Assembly: GCF_013085545.1 (NCBI RefSeq)
Contig: NZ_CP039543.1
Span: 2,356,001-2,420,000, forward strand
Reading direction: 5' to 3'
Length of the DNA: 64,000 nucleotides
From: Oceanidesulfovibrio marinus
Lineage (GTDB): Bacteria; Desulfobacterota; Desulfovibrionia; Desulfovibrionales; Desulfovibrionaceae
Shown: in pieces, positions 9,518-23,680 of the stretch
Position numbering within the stretch: the first letter of the stretch is position 1
Layout: the number at the start of each line of letters is the position of its first letter
Notes under the pieces: model-generated
The model's input: the letters and a program-made list of their open reading frames with translations, nothing else
Databases searched by the model: none
Told to the model about the DNA's origin: nothing
Program-made: the position numbers and the translations under genes

Positions 9518-9826
9518 CTATGCCGCGGCGCTCTTATACTTGGCGTACAAATCGTGCACGCGCTTCTTCAGCTCTTTGAGCCGCTTGGAAAGCGCCGGGT
9601 CTTCGTTGTAGCGTGGCTCGCTGATGGAAAACACCGCGTTGGCGATGTCGTCCAGATAGTGCTCGGTCGCTTCGCACCATTCGTCGGTGCATACGTTCTG
9701 CATGGTTGCGGCCTGATCGATCTCCTTCTCCGCCTGATCGAGTGATTGCTCCATGCCCTGGAGGAAATCTTTCCAGACAGACTCGAACTGGGCGAAGGGT
9801 TGGTTCATCGCTTGACGGGTTGCCAT
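9518..9826 (-). CDS. Small helical protein of unknown function
   Basis: A 102-residue, mostly helical soluble protein. AAGGAG sits nine bases before the ATG and a terminator follows, so it is a monocistronic gene. The first half is acidic and amphipathic (WKDFLQGMEQSLDQAEKEID), the last third is basic coiled-coil (LSKRLKELKKRVHDLYAKYK). Two cysteines lie in NVCTDEWCEATEHY. It resembles in general character the small phasin-like or granule-associated helical proteins, but no family is recognised and no function is assigned. Confidence 0.65.
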   Translation of the reverse strand: MATRQAMNQPFAQFESVWKDFLQGMEQSLDQAEKEIDQAATMQNVCTDEWCEATEHYLDDIANAVFSISEPRYNEDPALSKRLKELKKRVHDLYAKYKSAAA

Positions 9827-10010
9827 TCGGAGTACTCCTTGTTTGCTGGTTGAGTGTCAGCCATGAAGCAGGGTCGGTACCCGCATGCTCCATACCGTTG
9901 GCGCTTACTTTCGGCGTACAACAGCAGCCGAACATTCAGATTCCGGCGGATTCCTCATGCGAATCCGCGCGGCAGGAACGCCATTCATTACTCACCAGCA
10001 TACCACAGCC

Positions 10011-11774
10011 TCACAATGCCTGCACGCGTCTTCCGATCTGAAGCAGAAAAAGCATATGCTTTGGCGTTGCTTTCTTGAAGAGTTGCTTCGGGTAGCTCAC
10101 TTCCTCAAGTATATCCCGAAATATACCCGCCCCTACAACATTTGAATACATGTTCCGCGCCATAGCCTGCTTGTACATTGCTGCAGTTTTTGGCCATGCA
10201 TCATAGTTCCTGGTGCAATGCATAATTCGACTCAGATACCTTTGGGCCTTCTTCTTTGTGGCCAAAACCAGACAACGAGGCGCATTCTGCAATGACCCCT
10301 TGGAGCATTGCGATCCGGATGAGTGCGGAATATCCTTGAACTTCTCAAAAATATCCTGGAACGCGGCGCGTTGCAGCTTCCAGTTGATCTTCCATTCCAC
10401 CGGAACCTTGCTGGAGATGTCAATTATGCGGAAATCGGCAAACGGATCGTAGGCGTTGAACAGGCGGCGGTTCACCGAGACGCAGGAGAGCGTGTCGCTC
10501 ATCGAGTACGGGAACACCTCCTCGAAGTCCTTGTAGCTGTTGGGCCGGATCTTCTTGAGCATCTGGTTGTGGCGTTGCCGTCTGGCATGGGCCTCTTCCT
10601 GGTAGCCCTTCTTCACCGCATCGCAGGTGAGCAGCTCGTAGCCGTGCTTGTCTATCTTCTGGACGCCGCAGCCGGGCAGAACGTTCTTGACCGGTACCTG
10701 CGCGCCCTTGAGCAGCAGGTCGGCCCACAGGCCGCTCAGGACCACGTCGTTCCTGTTGAAGTCGTACTTGTCCGCCAGGTGCAGCATGTGCGCGTGGATA
10801 TAGAAGTTGTCGAACCCGCACATCTGCGTGCACGGATCGATGAGGTTGAAGTAGTAGTCCTCGTTGCGGAAGCAGCAGACGTGTCTGAGATTCGACCGGC
10901 TCGCTATTTTCTGGGCCAGCATGCACTCGCGCGAGCACGACTCCGAAAAGGTGACGGCCTCCACGTTCTTCTTGTCCGCGAGCATGCCGGCGAATATCCG
11001 GGAGTCGCCGCCCCCGCTCAGCAGGATGGCAATGGACCTGTACTCGTCGCATACCGTGTCCAGGGAGTCTTCCACCACCTGCCGCACCCAGCCGCCGGCG
11101 TCCTCCAGGCTGAAGTCGATGCGCTCCGGCTCCCAGGGCATCCAGTAGTACTCCGACCTGGTCGGCTGCCCATGGAATTGCGTGAAGGTCGAGGCCGGCG
11201 GTACGCTCCGCACGTACTCCAGCAGCGTGTAGGGGAACGTGGGTTTGAGATAGAGGATGCACTCCGCCACCGAGAGCTTGTCCACGACCCGGCGGTCCGA
11301 AACCTCGGCGAGGATATCCAGGTGGGTGCCGCACAGGAACTCGTGCTCTCCCGCAACCGTGCGTGATGTGTAGTATATCTGGACGAACGAGAGCGTATCC
11401 GTCGCCAGCAGGAAGTCGTTCGACTTCTTACGGATGGCGATTATCGCGAAGATGCCGTTGAAGTACCTGGTCCAGTCGATGGCCTGGCCTTCGGTGAAGT
11501 GCGCCTCCAGAGCGGCCAGGATGGCCTGTTCCTCGATATCGCCGAAGGCAAAGGTGGTTTTGGAGACCGTGCACAGCGGATGCCCGAGCAACATGAACAG
11601 GTAGTCTTCGTTCTCCCGCACGATGTACTGTGTGCCCGCCCCGTGCACGGAAACGAACGCCCCCCACGTCCCGGAGCAGATGCGCAGATCCGGGTCGTCG
11701 GTCCTCCTTCGAACAGCCTGGACCCACTCGTCACAACGATTCGGTGAAGTGGAAAAGAAGAAATCATTCAGCAT
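10011..11774 (-). CDS. Asparagine-synthase-like ATP pyrophosphatase protein lacking the glutaminase cysteine
   Basis: A 587-residue protein with the layout of asparagine synthase B: an N-terminal Ntn-type region (FNGIFAIIAI near residue 110 is the class II amidotransferase hallmark strand) and a synthase domain with the PP-loop SGGGDS at residues 253-258. The initiator is followed by Leu rather than the catalytic Cys2, so glutamine hydrolysis is not expected; ammonia or another acceptor would be needed. Many such proteins act in secondary metabolism or surface polysaccharide and peptide modification rather than making asparagine. The start at 11774 has AAGGGGGG just upstream. An open frame to 11897 runs into the terminator of the preceding gene and is rejected. 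The gene stands alone. Confidence 0.75.
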   Translation of the reverse strand: MLNDFFFSTSPNRCDEWVQAVRRRTDDPDLRICSGTWGAFVSVHGAGTQYIVRENEDYLFMLLGHPLCTVSKTTFAFGDIEEQAILAALEAHFTEGQAIDWTRYFNGIFAIIAIRKKSNDFLLATDTLSFVQIYYTSRTVAGEHEFLCGTHLDILAEVSDRRVVDKLSVAECILYLKPTFPYTLLEYVRSVPPASTFTQFHGQPTRSEYYWMPWEPERIDFSLEDAGGWVRQVVEDSLDTVCDEYRSIAILLSGGGDSRIFAGMLADKKNVEAVTFSESCSRECMLAQKIASRSNLRHVCCFRNEDYYFNLIDPCTQMCGFDNFYIHAHMLHLADKYDFNRNDVVLSGLWADLLLKGAQVPVKNVLPGCGVQKIDKHGYELLTCDAVKKGYQEEAHARRQRHNQMLKKIRPNSYKDFEEVFPYSMSDTLSCVSVNRRLFNAYDPFADFRIIDISSKVPVEWKINWKLQRAAFQDIFEKFKDIPHSSGSQCSKGSLQNAPRCLVLATKKKAQRYLSRIMHCTRNYDAWPKTAAMYKQAMARNMYSNVVGAGIFRDILEEVSYPKQLFKKATPKHMLFLLQIGRRVQAL

Positions 11775-11885
11775 GGCGCCCCCCTTCATCACGTCCATGA
11801 ATGATTCTTTACCGCGCCTTTTGAAATGGCTGCCCCCCTGGCCAGACCATTCACGCCAACCGAGAAAACCCTTTAAAATACCCTT

Positions 11886-11927
11886 ACAACAAAACACCCC
11901 CCTGGCAATAGTGTAATTGCCGGGGGG
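11886..11927 (-). terminator. Rho-independent terminator of the rhodanese-like gene
   Basis: ATTGCC plus six G (11916-11927) pairs with six C plus TGGCAAT (11897-11909); on the minus strand the stem is followed by a T-rich stretch (TGTTTTGTTG). It ends the rhodanese-like transcript 63 bases after its stop and separates it from the asparagine-synthase-like gene. Confidence 0.8.
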
Positions 11928-11990
11928 ATGCAGGCAGACCTCGGAGGGTCCGCTTCAGCCGGTTCGCGCCGGCCGTATATTATCAATGTC

Positions 11991-12410
11991 TTATCGTGCT
12001 TCAGTGGCAAATCCTGCGTCTTTCCACGCTGAAATTCCGCCTTCAAGAATTGTCACGAAGGGGAAGTTGCGGCTGATCATGTGCTGGGCCACCACCTCGG
12101 CGCGGCTTTCGCCGGGCTGGTCGTCCACCACCACGTAGTGGTTCTCCTGCTTCTGGCCGATCAGCCAGTCATAGTTCTTCGGGTTCACCGACACGGCCCC
12201 CTTTACCTTCTCGGAGCCGGATTCCTGCACGTCAATCACCACGGTGTCGTCCAGGAGCGGTTTCAGGGTGCGCGGCGGCGTGCGCTCCACATCGGGCTGA
12301 TGGCTGGGCTTGTCCAAAGTTTCGCCGAACTCGCCGTAATAGTCGGGAGCTTGCAGGTTGGCCGCATTCTTCTTCATTGTCTCGACAAATTGCTGTGTCT
12401 TCTCGTTCAT
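11991..12410 (-). CDS. Rhodanese-fold protein without the catalytic cysteine
   Basis: A 139-residue single rhodanese domain. The C-terminal signature ILEGGISAWKDAGF (121-134) and the VVIDVQESGSEKVKGAVSVN strand-loop (57-76) are clear. The active-site loop, normally C-x2-G-x-R/S, reads VDDQPGESR, with Asp97 where the cysteine should be, so sulfurtransferase activity is not expected; cysteine-less rhodanese domains usually act in binding or regulation. The ATG at 12408-12410 is preceded by GAGGAG. A longer in-frame upstream start exists but has no SD. Confidence 0.8.
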   Translation of the reverse strand: MNEKTQQFVETMKKNAANLQAPDYYGEFGETLDKPSHQPDVERTPPRTLKPLLDDTVVIDVQESGSEKVKGAVSVNPKNYDWLIGQKQENHYVVVDDQPGESRAEVVAQHMISRNFPFVTILEGGISAWKDAGFATEAR

Positions 12411-12604
12411 CAGATGGCGTCTCCTCTTACAAGTGTCACTGTGCTTCGTTCGATTTGAAATGTCCTTCGCCGCCGGTGCAATTGTGGCCGTTTGGTGAAG
12501 CGACGCCCTAACCTGTCGACCCTCTGGGTCCATACTACCTTGTTTAGCGAGTCGGACATGGCGAAGCTATCGGAAGAAGACTGATGGCTTTGTAAGACGA
12601 ATAC

Positions 12605-13978
12605 CTACGCGACCGGCGCGCCGTGCACAACGCGGCGCAGCTTCTGGAAGCGGGACTGCGAATCGGCGATGTCGTTCTCCTCCCCCAGGACTCGCTCCAG
12701 CGCGCTGAGCACCATCCGGCCCTGCTCTAACAGCCCGTCCCGCTGCTCCTGCTTCGGGGCTACGTCCGCAATGGCCACCAGCACGTCGAGCATGTGGATG
12801 CCCACCGTAGGCGCTGTGACCATGGCCTGGCGTATCTTGTGGAAGGACGCCTCCACGGCCCCCTCGAAGGTGAAAGACTTGAACTGCACGCGGACCCGGC
12901 CGTCCTTGTTCAGCCGCCATGGCGAGCCCATGTCCCGCCGGGCCAGATCGGCCAGGGCCACGCCCAGGCGGTCCACACAGGCAATGGCCGTGTGCGGATC
13001 GTTGATGCCCGGCGACAGCGCCCGCACCGCCACCTCCACAAGCTGCAGAATGGCGTACTCGAGGTCCTGGTACAGTGTGCGGTCCGACCCGAGCACGATG
13101 GAGTTCCGCAGCTTGTAGGCAACGTCCTGGTCGAATTTCTCGTAAGGCCAGACCTCGGCTATGCGGCCGCCGGCCATAATAAAGTCGCCGGGCCGTACCA
13201 GCATGCGCACCACCATGTCCCGGTACTCGGCCACGCCCACCACCCACTCGTTATCCATCGCCTGCACATACCCGCTGGTGCGGCTGCGCACCATGTGTGC
13301 CTGCTTGGAAAAGTCCTTGGGCAGCGAGGGTTCCGGCTGCGGCTCTTCTTCCACCTGCTCATGGTTCAACGCCCTGGTCTCCTGGTGCAGCTCGTCCAAA
13401 GAGTACTCCAGGGGATAGAGGCGTTCGATGTTCTCGCGCAGGTCATCGAAAACCAGGGCAATGACCTGATCCGCCTTGATGGACAACGCCACGTGCTGGA
13501 TAAAGTAGATGAGCACGAAAAAGCTGAGCACGCCCAGGGTCAGCCCCATGGCCACGGACAAGCGCGGCTCCGTGTCCGGCGACAGGGCATCGAAGCTGCG
13601 CAGTACCAGCAAGCAGTGCAGGTAGGTGAGCAGGAACACCCCGAGACACGCCTGGCTTCGGCGGTCGCGCAGGATGGTGCCCAACAACCGCGGACCAAAC
13701 TGCGACGAGGCCATGGTCAGGGCGACAATGGTCACGGAGAACGTGACGCTGACCACACTGACCATGGAGCTGGCCACGGTGGAGAGCGTGGCCTGACCGC
13801 CTTCCAGGCTTTTGCCCACCAGCGGCGGAATCGAGATGTCGTACCCCATGTCGGAAAAAAGAATGTCCAGCGAGATGAAGACATGGGCGGACAAGGCGCC
13901 AAGTATGGCCATGGCGGTCGGAATTAGCCAGAAACTACCCAACAGCTTGTAGGCGAAGTTCGTCAATCGCGTGATCAT
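12605..13978 (-). CDS. DUF2254 family inner-membrane protein
   Basis: A 457-residue protein with four predicted N-terminal membrane segments (about residues 13-35, 65-90, 107-126 and 140-165) and a large soluble C-terminal half. The stretch between the second and third segments (VTFSVTIVALTMASSQFGPRLL) is the recognisable DUF2254 block, and SPGINDPHTAIACVDRL lies in the C-terminal part. The family is widespread and uncharacterised; a channel-like or envelope role has been guessed only. It is divergently placed to the superoxide reductase gene with 286 bases between them. Confidence 0.8.
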   Translation of the reverse strand: MITRLTNFAYKLLGSFWLIPTAMAILGALSAHVFISLDILFSDMGYDISIPPLVGKSLEGGQATLSTVASSMVSVVSVTFSVTIVALTMASSQFGPRLLGTILRDRRSQACLGVFLLTYLHCLLVLRSFDALSPDTEPRLSVAMGLTLGVLSFFVLIYFIQHVALSIKADQVIALVFDDLRENIERLYPLEYSLDELHQETRALNHEQVEEEPQPEPSLPKDFSKQAHMVRSRTSGYVQAMDNEWVVGVAEYRDMVVRMLVRPGDFIMAGGRIAEVWPYEKFDQDVAYKLRNSIVLGSDRTLYQDLEYAILQLVEVAVRALSPGINDPHTAIACVDRLGVALADLARRDMGSPWRLNKDGRVRVQFKSFTFEGAVEASFHKIRQAMVTAPTVGIHMLDVLVAIADVAPKQEQRDGLLEQGRMVLSALERVLGEENDIADSQSRFQKLRRVVHGAPVA

Positions 13979-14264
13979 TCCTGATAACCCTCCAGGATAG
14001 ATACTATCCCGGCTGGGGAGAAAATGTCCATGCCGGGCCGGGAAAACTTGGCATTTGTTCGCTCCGGCTCCCGTTCAGAGCCCAATCGGCGCGTCCGCGC
14101 CCGAACCTCGCCTGTTTTTCTCTCCCTTTCCTTTTTCTTTGCAGTCGTGCTATGGTCTTACGATACGACAGTCTTCCGGCGGGTTGCTCCAGGCGCTCCC
14201 CCATCCCCGGGCGCTGCATCCCGCCGGTACCACCCCACACATCCCTTCAAGGAGGATATGCACG

Positions 14265-14657
14265 ATGAAAATGGGCGAACTTTTCAAGACCGATGACTGG
14301 AAAACCGAAAAACATGTTCCGGTAATCGAGTGTCCCGAGTCTGTTCCGGCCGGCGAGATGTTCGACATCAAGGTGACCCTGGGCAAAGAGGTTGCCCACC
14401 CCAACACCACGGAGCATCACATCCAGTGGATTAACGTGTACTTCATGCCTGATGGCGGCAAGGCTGCCTTCCAGATCGGCGCCTTCGAGTTCTCGGCCCA
14501 CGGCCAGGACGCCAAGGGCCCCAACGAAGGTCCCGTCTACACCCACCACGGCGTTACCTTCAGCATGAAGACCAGCGCTCCCGGCACCGTCGTCGCCAGC
14601 GCCTACTGCAACATCCACGGCTTGTGGGAGAACAGCGCATCCATCAGCCTCAAGTAG
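14265..14657 (+). CDS. nlr: Superoxide reductase, 1Fe neelaredoxin type
   Basis: A 130-residue cytosolic protein that reduces superoxide to hydrogen peroxide with electrons from rubredoxin. The iron ligands and active-site residues are all visible: E15-K16-H17 in TEKHVPVIE, H45 and H51 in HPNTTEHHIQW, and C115/H118 in SAYCNIHGLWEN. There is no N-terminal desulforedoxin domain, so it is the single-iron class. AAGGAGGA sits eight bases before the ATG at 14265, which fixes the start. It is monocistronic, with a terminator 26 bases after the stop. It serves oxygen defence in an anaerobe. Confidence 0.95.
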   Translation: MKMGELFKTDDWKTEKHVPVIECPESVPAGEMFDIKVTLGKEVAHPNTTEHHIQWINVYFMPDGGKAAFQIGAFEFSAHGQDAKGPNEGPVYTHHGVTFSMKTSAPGTVVASAYCNIHGLWENSASISLK

Positions 14658-14682
14658 GACTGCACGCGCTTTCAAAAACAGC

Positions 14683-14714
14683 AAAGGCCGGCGTCCTCGG
14701 ATGCCGGCCTTTAA
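14683..14714 (+). terminator. Rho-independent terminator of the superoxide reductase gene
   Basis: AAAGGCCGGC (14683-14692) pairs with GCCGGCCTTT (14703-14712), a ten-base perfect stem followed by TTAATTAT. The symmetrical A and T flanks mean it may also stop the convergent PAP2 gene. Confidence 0.85.
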
Positions 14715-14778
14715 TTATGCCCTTTTATTATGGATGTGGGATCGTCCTGCGGGTGACCCGCCGCGTGAAAAAGCTGCC

Positions 14779-15600
14779 TCACTCACATTCTACGATTTGT
14801 TCCTCGGGCGGTCCGTCTTCCCGCCCTTCCCGCTTCCGCCGTGCATACACCTGCGCCGCCGCGCCCAGGCACAGCCAGACCACGCCCGTAAGCCAGCCGC
14901 CCAGCACGTCCGTGGCAAAGTGTACGCCCACATACACACGGCTTGCACCTATCAGCGCCAGGAAAACGAGCAGCCAGTATCCGGCCATGACGCGCACCCT
15001 GGCCGAGGAGAGCTCCCAGAGAGCGAGCAGCCCCAGAAAGCCGTACACCGAGACCGAGCCTGCGGCGTGGGCGCTGGGAAAGCTTGGCGAGACAACCATC
15101 AGCAACGGCGCCACCTCCGAGAGGTCCGGCCGCGGCCTGGCCACCCAGTACTTGAGCAGCCACGTCGTGATCTGTGAACCGAGGACCGTCATCATAAAAG
15201 GCCACAGCACCACCTGCCGCGCAAGCGCCGCGATCAGCAGCACGCCCACCACGGCTACAGCCAGAAGGGTGGAGCCGTTGGCCATGTGCGTGATGGCGGC
15301 GAACACCGCCGGAAATGGCTTGAGCTGCAACCACGCGGCCATGGCCGAGGCCGCGGCGTCCAGCTGAAAGGGACCGGGATGACGGTGCGCCGCCGCGGTG
15401 AGCAGCGCCAGAAGCAAGGCCGCGGCCACGGCGCAGCAGGCAAGCGCCGGGATGGTCAGCCGGCTGCTCCCGCGTCGGAGCGCCTTGGGAGTTCGAGCAT
15501 ACAGCCGGAGCCAGGTAGGCCAGGCGTATACGCCCCCGGCTGCCAGCGCGGCGATCAGGACAGCGAAAAACACGTAGCCGAGAATCATGGAAAATGACAT
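14779..15600 (-). CDS. PAP2-family membrane phosphatase
   Basis: A 273-residue membrane protein with five to six hydrophobic segments and the three phosphatase motifs in order: KYWVARPRP (K-x6-RP), PSFPSAHAAG (PSxH) and SRVYVGVHFATD (SR-x5-H-x3-D). Such enzymes dephosphorylate phosphatidic acid, phosphatidylglycerol phosphate or undecaprenyl pyrophosphate at the periplasmic face. The exact substrate cannot be read. A second start 12 bases downstream (MILGYVF) is possible. It may be relevant that a DgkA-type lipid kinase is also encoded in the window (41611-41973). Confidence 0.88.
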   Translation of the reverse strand: MSFSMILGYVFFAVLIAALAAGGVYAWPTWLRLYARTPKALRRGSSRLTIPALACCAVAAALLLALLTAAAHRHPGPFQLDAAASAMAAWLQLKPFPAVFAAITHMANGSTLLAVAVVGVLLIAALARQVVLWPFMMTVLGSQITTWLLKYWVARPRPDLSEVAPLLMVVSPSFPSAHAAGSVSVYGFLGLLALWELSSARVRVMAGYWLLVFLALIGASRVYVGVHFATDVLGGWLTGVVWLCLGAAAQVYARRKREGREDGPPEEQIVECE

Positions 15601-15651
15601 CCGGCCAGACTACGGGATGTCTCATGCGCAGGGCAAGTGGCAGGCGAAGGA

Positions 15652-15945
15652 TTACAGAAACTTGTTCCGCACGTGCTCCAGGGCCATTTCCAGCTCGCCG
15701 GCGGCCCGGTCGATGCCTTCCTTGACCTCGTCCCAGGTGCTGCTTGCCTTCTCCACAAGCTGAGCGGCGCGTTCCTCCAGTCGCTCCTTTTTCTCTCGCA
15801 ACCCGGAAAGCAGCTCCTCATACTCGGATCTGGTCCCATGACCGCTCCATTCCAGCCGCGATTCCAACTCTCTGATATGCTCATCGGCGCGGAGCTTCAT
15901 GGCGTCCAGCTCCCTGCGGTACGCGCCTTTATCTGCCGGTCTCAT
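15652..15945 (-). CDS. Small coiled-coil protein of unknown function
   Basis: A 97-residue, highly charged, wholly helical protein (for example LREKKERLEERAAQLVEKA), with heptad spacing over most of its length and no membrane segment. No family is recognised; similar short proteins often occur near envelope or stress genes. It lies 51 bases upstream of the PAP2 gene on the same strand and may be transcribed with it. Confidence 0.6.
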   Translation of the reverse strand: MRPADKGAYRRELDAMKLRADEHIRELESRLEWSGHGTRSEYEELLSGLREKKERLEERAAQLVEKASSTWDEVKEGIDRAAGELEMALEHVRNKFL

Positions 15946-16401
15946 TATTTCCTCAACAATGGCGGGTCTTGTCCGGCCCGGTGGATGGTCGTGTCAGTAC
16001 GGATGTCCGGCTCAATACGATACTCGAATCGCCCTGGCTTGCGTGCAAGGAGTTCAGTGAAATATCGGGCCGCGCCGCCTGATCGCACCGCTCTCGCCAT
16101 GAAGAGCGATCGCGATGGCCGGATAGGGGTTGGGCAACCAGATACCCAGCCAGGAGCGTCCGGAATTATGCGCAATCGAGCTGCCATGCAGCCATGCGAC
16201 CGCGCGTTCATGGAGCGCCGGTGGATATTTCCTCGTCGTCTGTTATACTGGCTAGCAGTGTGGCCTGTTTCGCACTGCACGTTCCGAAGTTTCCCCGGCG
16301 GATTCCTTCACATCACATACCGGGTCTCCTAAGCTTTTTGTTTTGTGGAAACAGACCCACCCGCCGGAACCGAATCATCGAAAACATCCGAAGGAACGCC
16401 C
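15946..16401 (+). promoter_or_regulatory. Gene-free spacer with probable promoter of the glgE operon
   Basis: The 456 bases between the coiled-coil gene and glgE contain no convincing gene. The best promoter candidate is an extended -10 box, TGT followed by TATACT at 16244-16249, about 150 bases before the glgE ATG; the matching -35 is poor. A minus-strand open frame (15945-16280) shows no family features and unusual composition. Confidence 0.35.
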
Positions 16402-18396
16402 ATGTTCGACGGAAAGAAACGAGTGGTTATCGAGAACCCGCGCCCGCGCGTGGACGACGGCCGGTTTCCGGCCAAGCGCGCCCTCTACGAGACCGTGGAG
16501 GTCAAGGCCGATATCCTGGTGGACGGCCACGACGCCCTGCGCGCCGTCTGCCTCTTCCGCCGCGAAAGCGAGCAGGAGCACACCGTGCTGGAGATGACGC
16601 ACCTGGTGAACGACCTCTGGACCGCGGAGTTCCAGATCCTGGCCATGGAGCGCTACTACTTCACCATCCGCGCCTGGGTCGATCCCTACGCCAGCTGGCT
16701 GAACAACCTGCGCAAGAAGCACGAGGCCAGGCAGGACGTGGCCGTGGAGCTGGCCGACGGCGCATTGCTCATCGAGCAGGCCGCCGCACGCGCGCCTGTC
16801 CAGGAGGACCGCGAGAATCTGCACCGCTACGCCGCCATGCTACGGGAGTCCGCCCAGGGCGACGCCGTGCTGCTGGCCGGCGGGGCCGGGGTCTCGGAGC
16901 TCATGGCCCGCTACCCGGACCCCAACACCTTCAGTGAGTACGGCCAGGAGCTGGTCATCGAGCCCGAGCCGGCCAAGGCCGCCTTCTCCACCTGGTACGA
17001 GGTCTTCCCCCGCTCCACAGGCATGGGGCTGGCCCACGGCACCTTCGCCACCCTGGAGGAGCTGCTGCCCAGAATCGCCGCCGCTGGGTTCGACGTGGTC
17101 TACCTGCCGCCCGTCCACCCCATCGGCAGCACCTTCCGCAAGGGCAAGGACAACAGCCCGGACGCCGGACCGGACGACGTGGGCTCGCCCTGGGCCATCG
17201 GCAGCGAGGACGGCGGCCACAAGTCCGTGCATCCGCAGCTCGGGACCATGGAGGACTTCGAGCGCCTCGTGACCATAGCCAAGGACAAGTACGGCATCGA
17301 CGTCGCCATCGACATTGCCTTCCAGTGCTCGCCGGACCACCCCTACGTGCAGGAGCACCCCGAGTGGTTCCGGATGCGCTCCGACGGCACCATCCAGTAC
17401 GCGGAAAACCCACCCAAGAAGTACCAGGACGTCTACCCCTTCAACTTCGAGTGCGACGACTGGATAGGACTCTGGGCGGAGCTCAAGTCCATCTTCAAGT
17501 TCTGGATCGAACGCGGCGTGCGCATCTTCCGCGTGGACAACCCGCACACCAAGCCGCTGCCCTTCTGGGAGTGGTGCCTGGGCGAGCTGCGCAAGGAGCA
17601 CCCGGAGATCATCTACCTCTCAGAGGCCTTCACCCGGCCCAAGATCATGTACCGGCTGGCCAAGGCGGGTTTCACCCACTCGTACACCTACTTCACCTGG
17701 CGCAACTCCAAGCAGGAGCTCACCCAGTACCTCACCGAGCTGGTGGAGCACGCCCCGCGGGACTATTTCCGGCCCAACTTCTGGCCCAACACACCGGATA
17801 TCCTGCCGGAGTATTTACAATATGGCGGACGCCCGGCCTTCATCATCCGCCTGGTGCTCGCCGCCACCCTCTCCTCCAACTACGGCATCTACGGCCCGGC
17901 CTTCGAGCTGTGCGAAAACGAGGCCGTGCCCGGCACTATCGACTACGTGCACTCGGAAAAGTACGAGATCCGCGACTGGAACCTGGAGCAGTCCGGCACG
18001 CTGTGGCCGTTCCTTACCCTGGTGAACCGGATACGCCGCGAGAACCCGGCCCTGCAGCAAACCTGGAACCTGCGGTTCCTGCCCACGGACAACGACTTCG
18101 TCATCTTCTTTGCCAAGGAGAGCTCCGAAAAGGCAGAGCCCGGCTCCGAGGTCATCCTGGTGGCCGTGAACCTGGACCCGCACAACCCGCAGACCGCCAC
18201 CCTCACCCTGCCGTTGGAGGAGTACGGCATCGACGAGAGCCAGACCTACATGGTCCACGACCTTCTGGGGGACGACAAGTTCGTGTGGCAGGGTCGGCAC
18301 AACCGCCTGGACTTCGACCCGCGCCAGCTGCCGGCGCGCATCTTCCGGCTCAAGAGAAAGCTGAAGCGCGAAACCGACTTCGACTACTTCATGTAG
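16402..18396 (+). CDS. glgE: Alpha-1,4-glucan:maltose-1-phosphate maltosyltransferase
   Basis: A 664-residue GH13_3 enzyme, close to the usual 660-700. It extends alpha-1,4-glucans from maltose 1-phosphate. After an N-terminal beta-domain (about residues 1-190), the barrel shows YLPPVHPIGSTFRKGKDN, nucleophile Asp379 in IFRVDNPHTKP and acid/base Glu408 in YLSEAFTRP, with the characteristic GlgE context around both. AAGGA precedes the ATG at 16402. It is the first gene of glgE - treS/mak - glgB - treZ2, with spacers of 9, 1 and 3 bases. The maltokinase encoded next supplies its substrate. Confidence 0.95.
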   Translation: MFDGKKRVVIENPRPRVDDGRFPAKRALYETVEVKADILVDGHDALRAVCLFRRESEQEHTVLEMTHLVNDLWTAEFQILAMERYYFTIRAWVDPYASWLNNLRKKHEARQDVAVELADGALLIEQAAARAPVQEDRENLHRYAAMLRESAQGDAVLLAGGAGVSELMARYPDPNTFSEYGQELVIEPEPAKAAFSTWYEVFPRSTGMGLAHGTFATLEELLPRIAAAGFDVVYLPPVHPIGSTFRKGKDNSPDAGPDDVGSPWAIGSEDGGHKSVHPQLGTMEDFERLVTIAKDKYGIDVAIDIAFQCSPDHPYVQEHPEWFRMRSDGTIQYAENPPKKYQDVYPFNFECDDWIGLWAELKSIFKFWIERGVRIFRVDNPHTKPLPFWEWCLGELRKEHPEIIYLSEAFTRPKIMYRLAKAGFTHSYTYFTWRNSKQELTQYLTELVEHAPRDYFRPNFWPNTPDILPEYLQYGGRPAFIIRLVLAATLSSNYGIYGPAFELCENEAVPGTIDYVHSEKYEIRDWNLEQSGTLWPFLTLVNRIRRENPALQQTWNLRFLPTDNDFVIFFAKESSEKAEPGSEVILVAVNLDPHNPQTATLTLPLEEYGIDESQTYMVHDLLGDDKFVWQGRHNRLDFDPRQLPARIFRLKRKLKRETDFDYFM

Positions 18397-18405
18397 GATA
18401 TGTGC

Positions 18406-21762
<3,357 letters not shown>

Positions 21763-21763
21763 C

Positions 21764-23677
<1,914 letters not shown>

Positions 23678-23680
23678 CCC

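Noticed and set aside
15945-16280. Minus-strand open frame before glgE
   Set aside because: No family features, no ribosome binding site and a biased composition.
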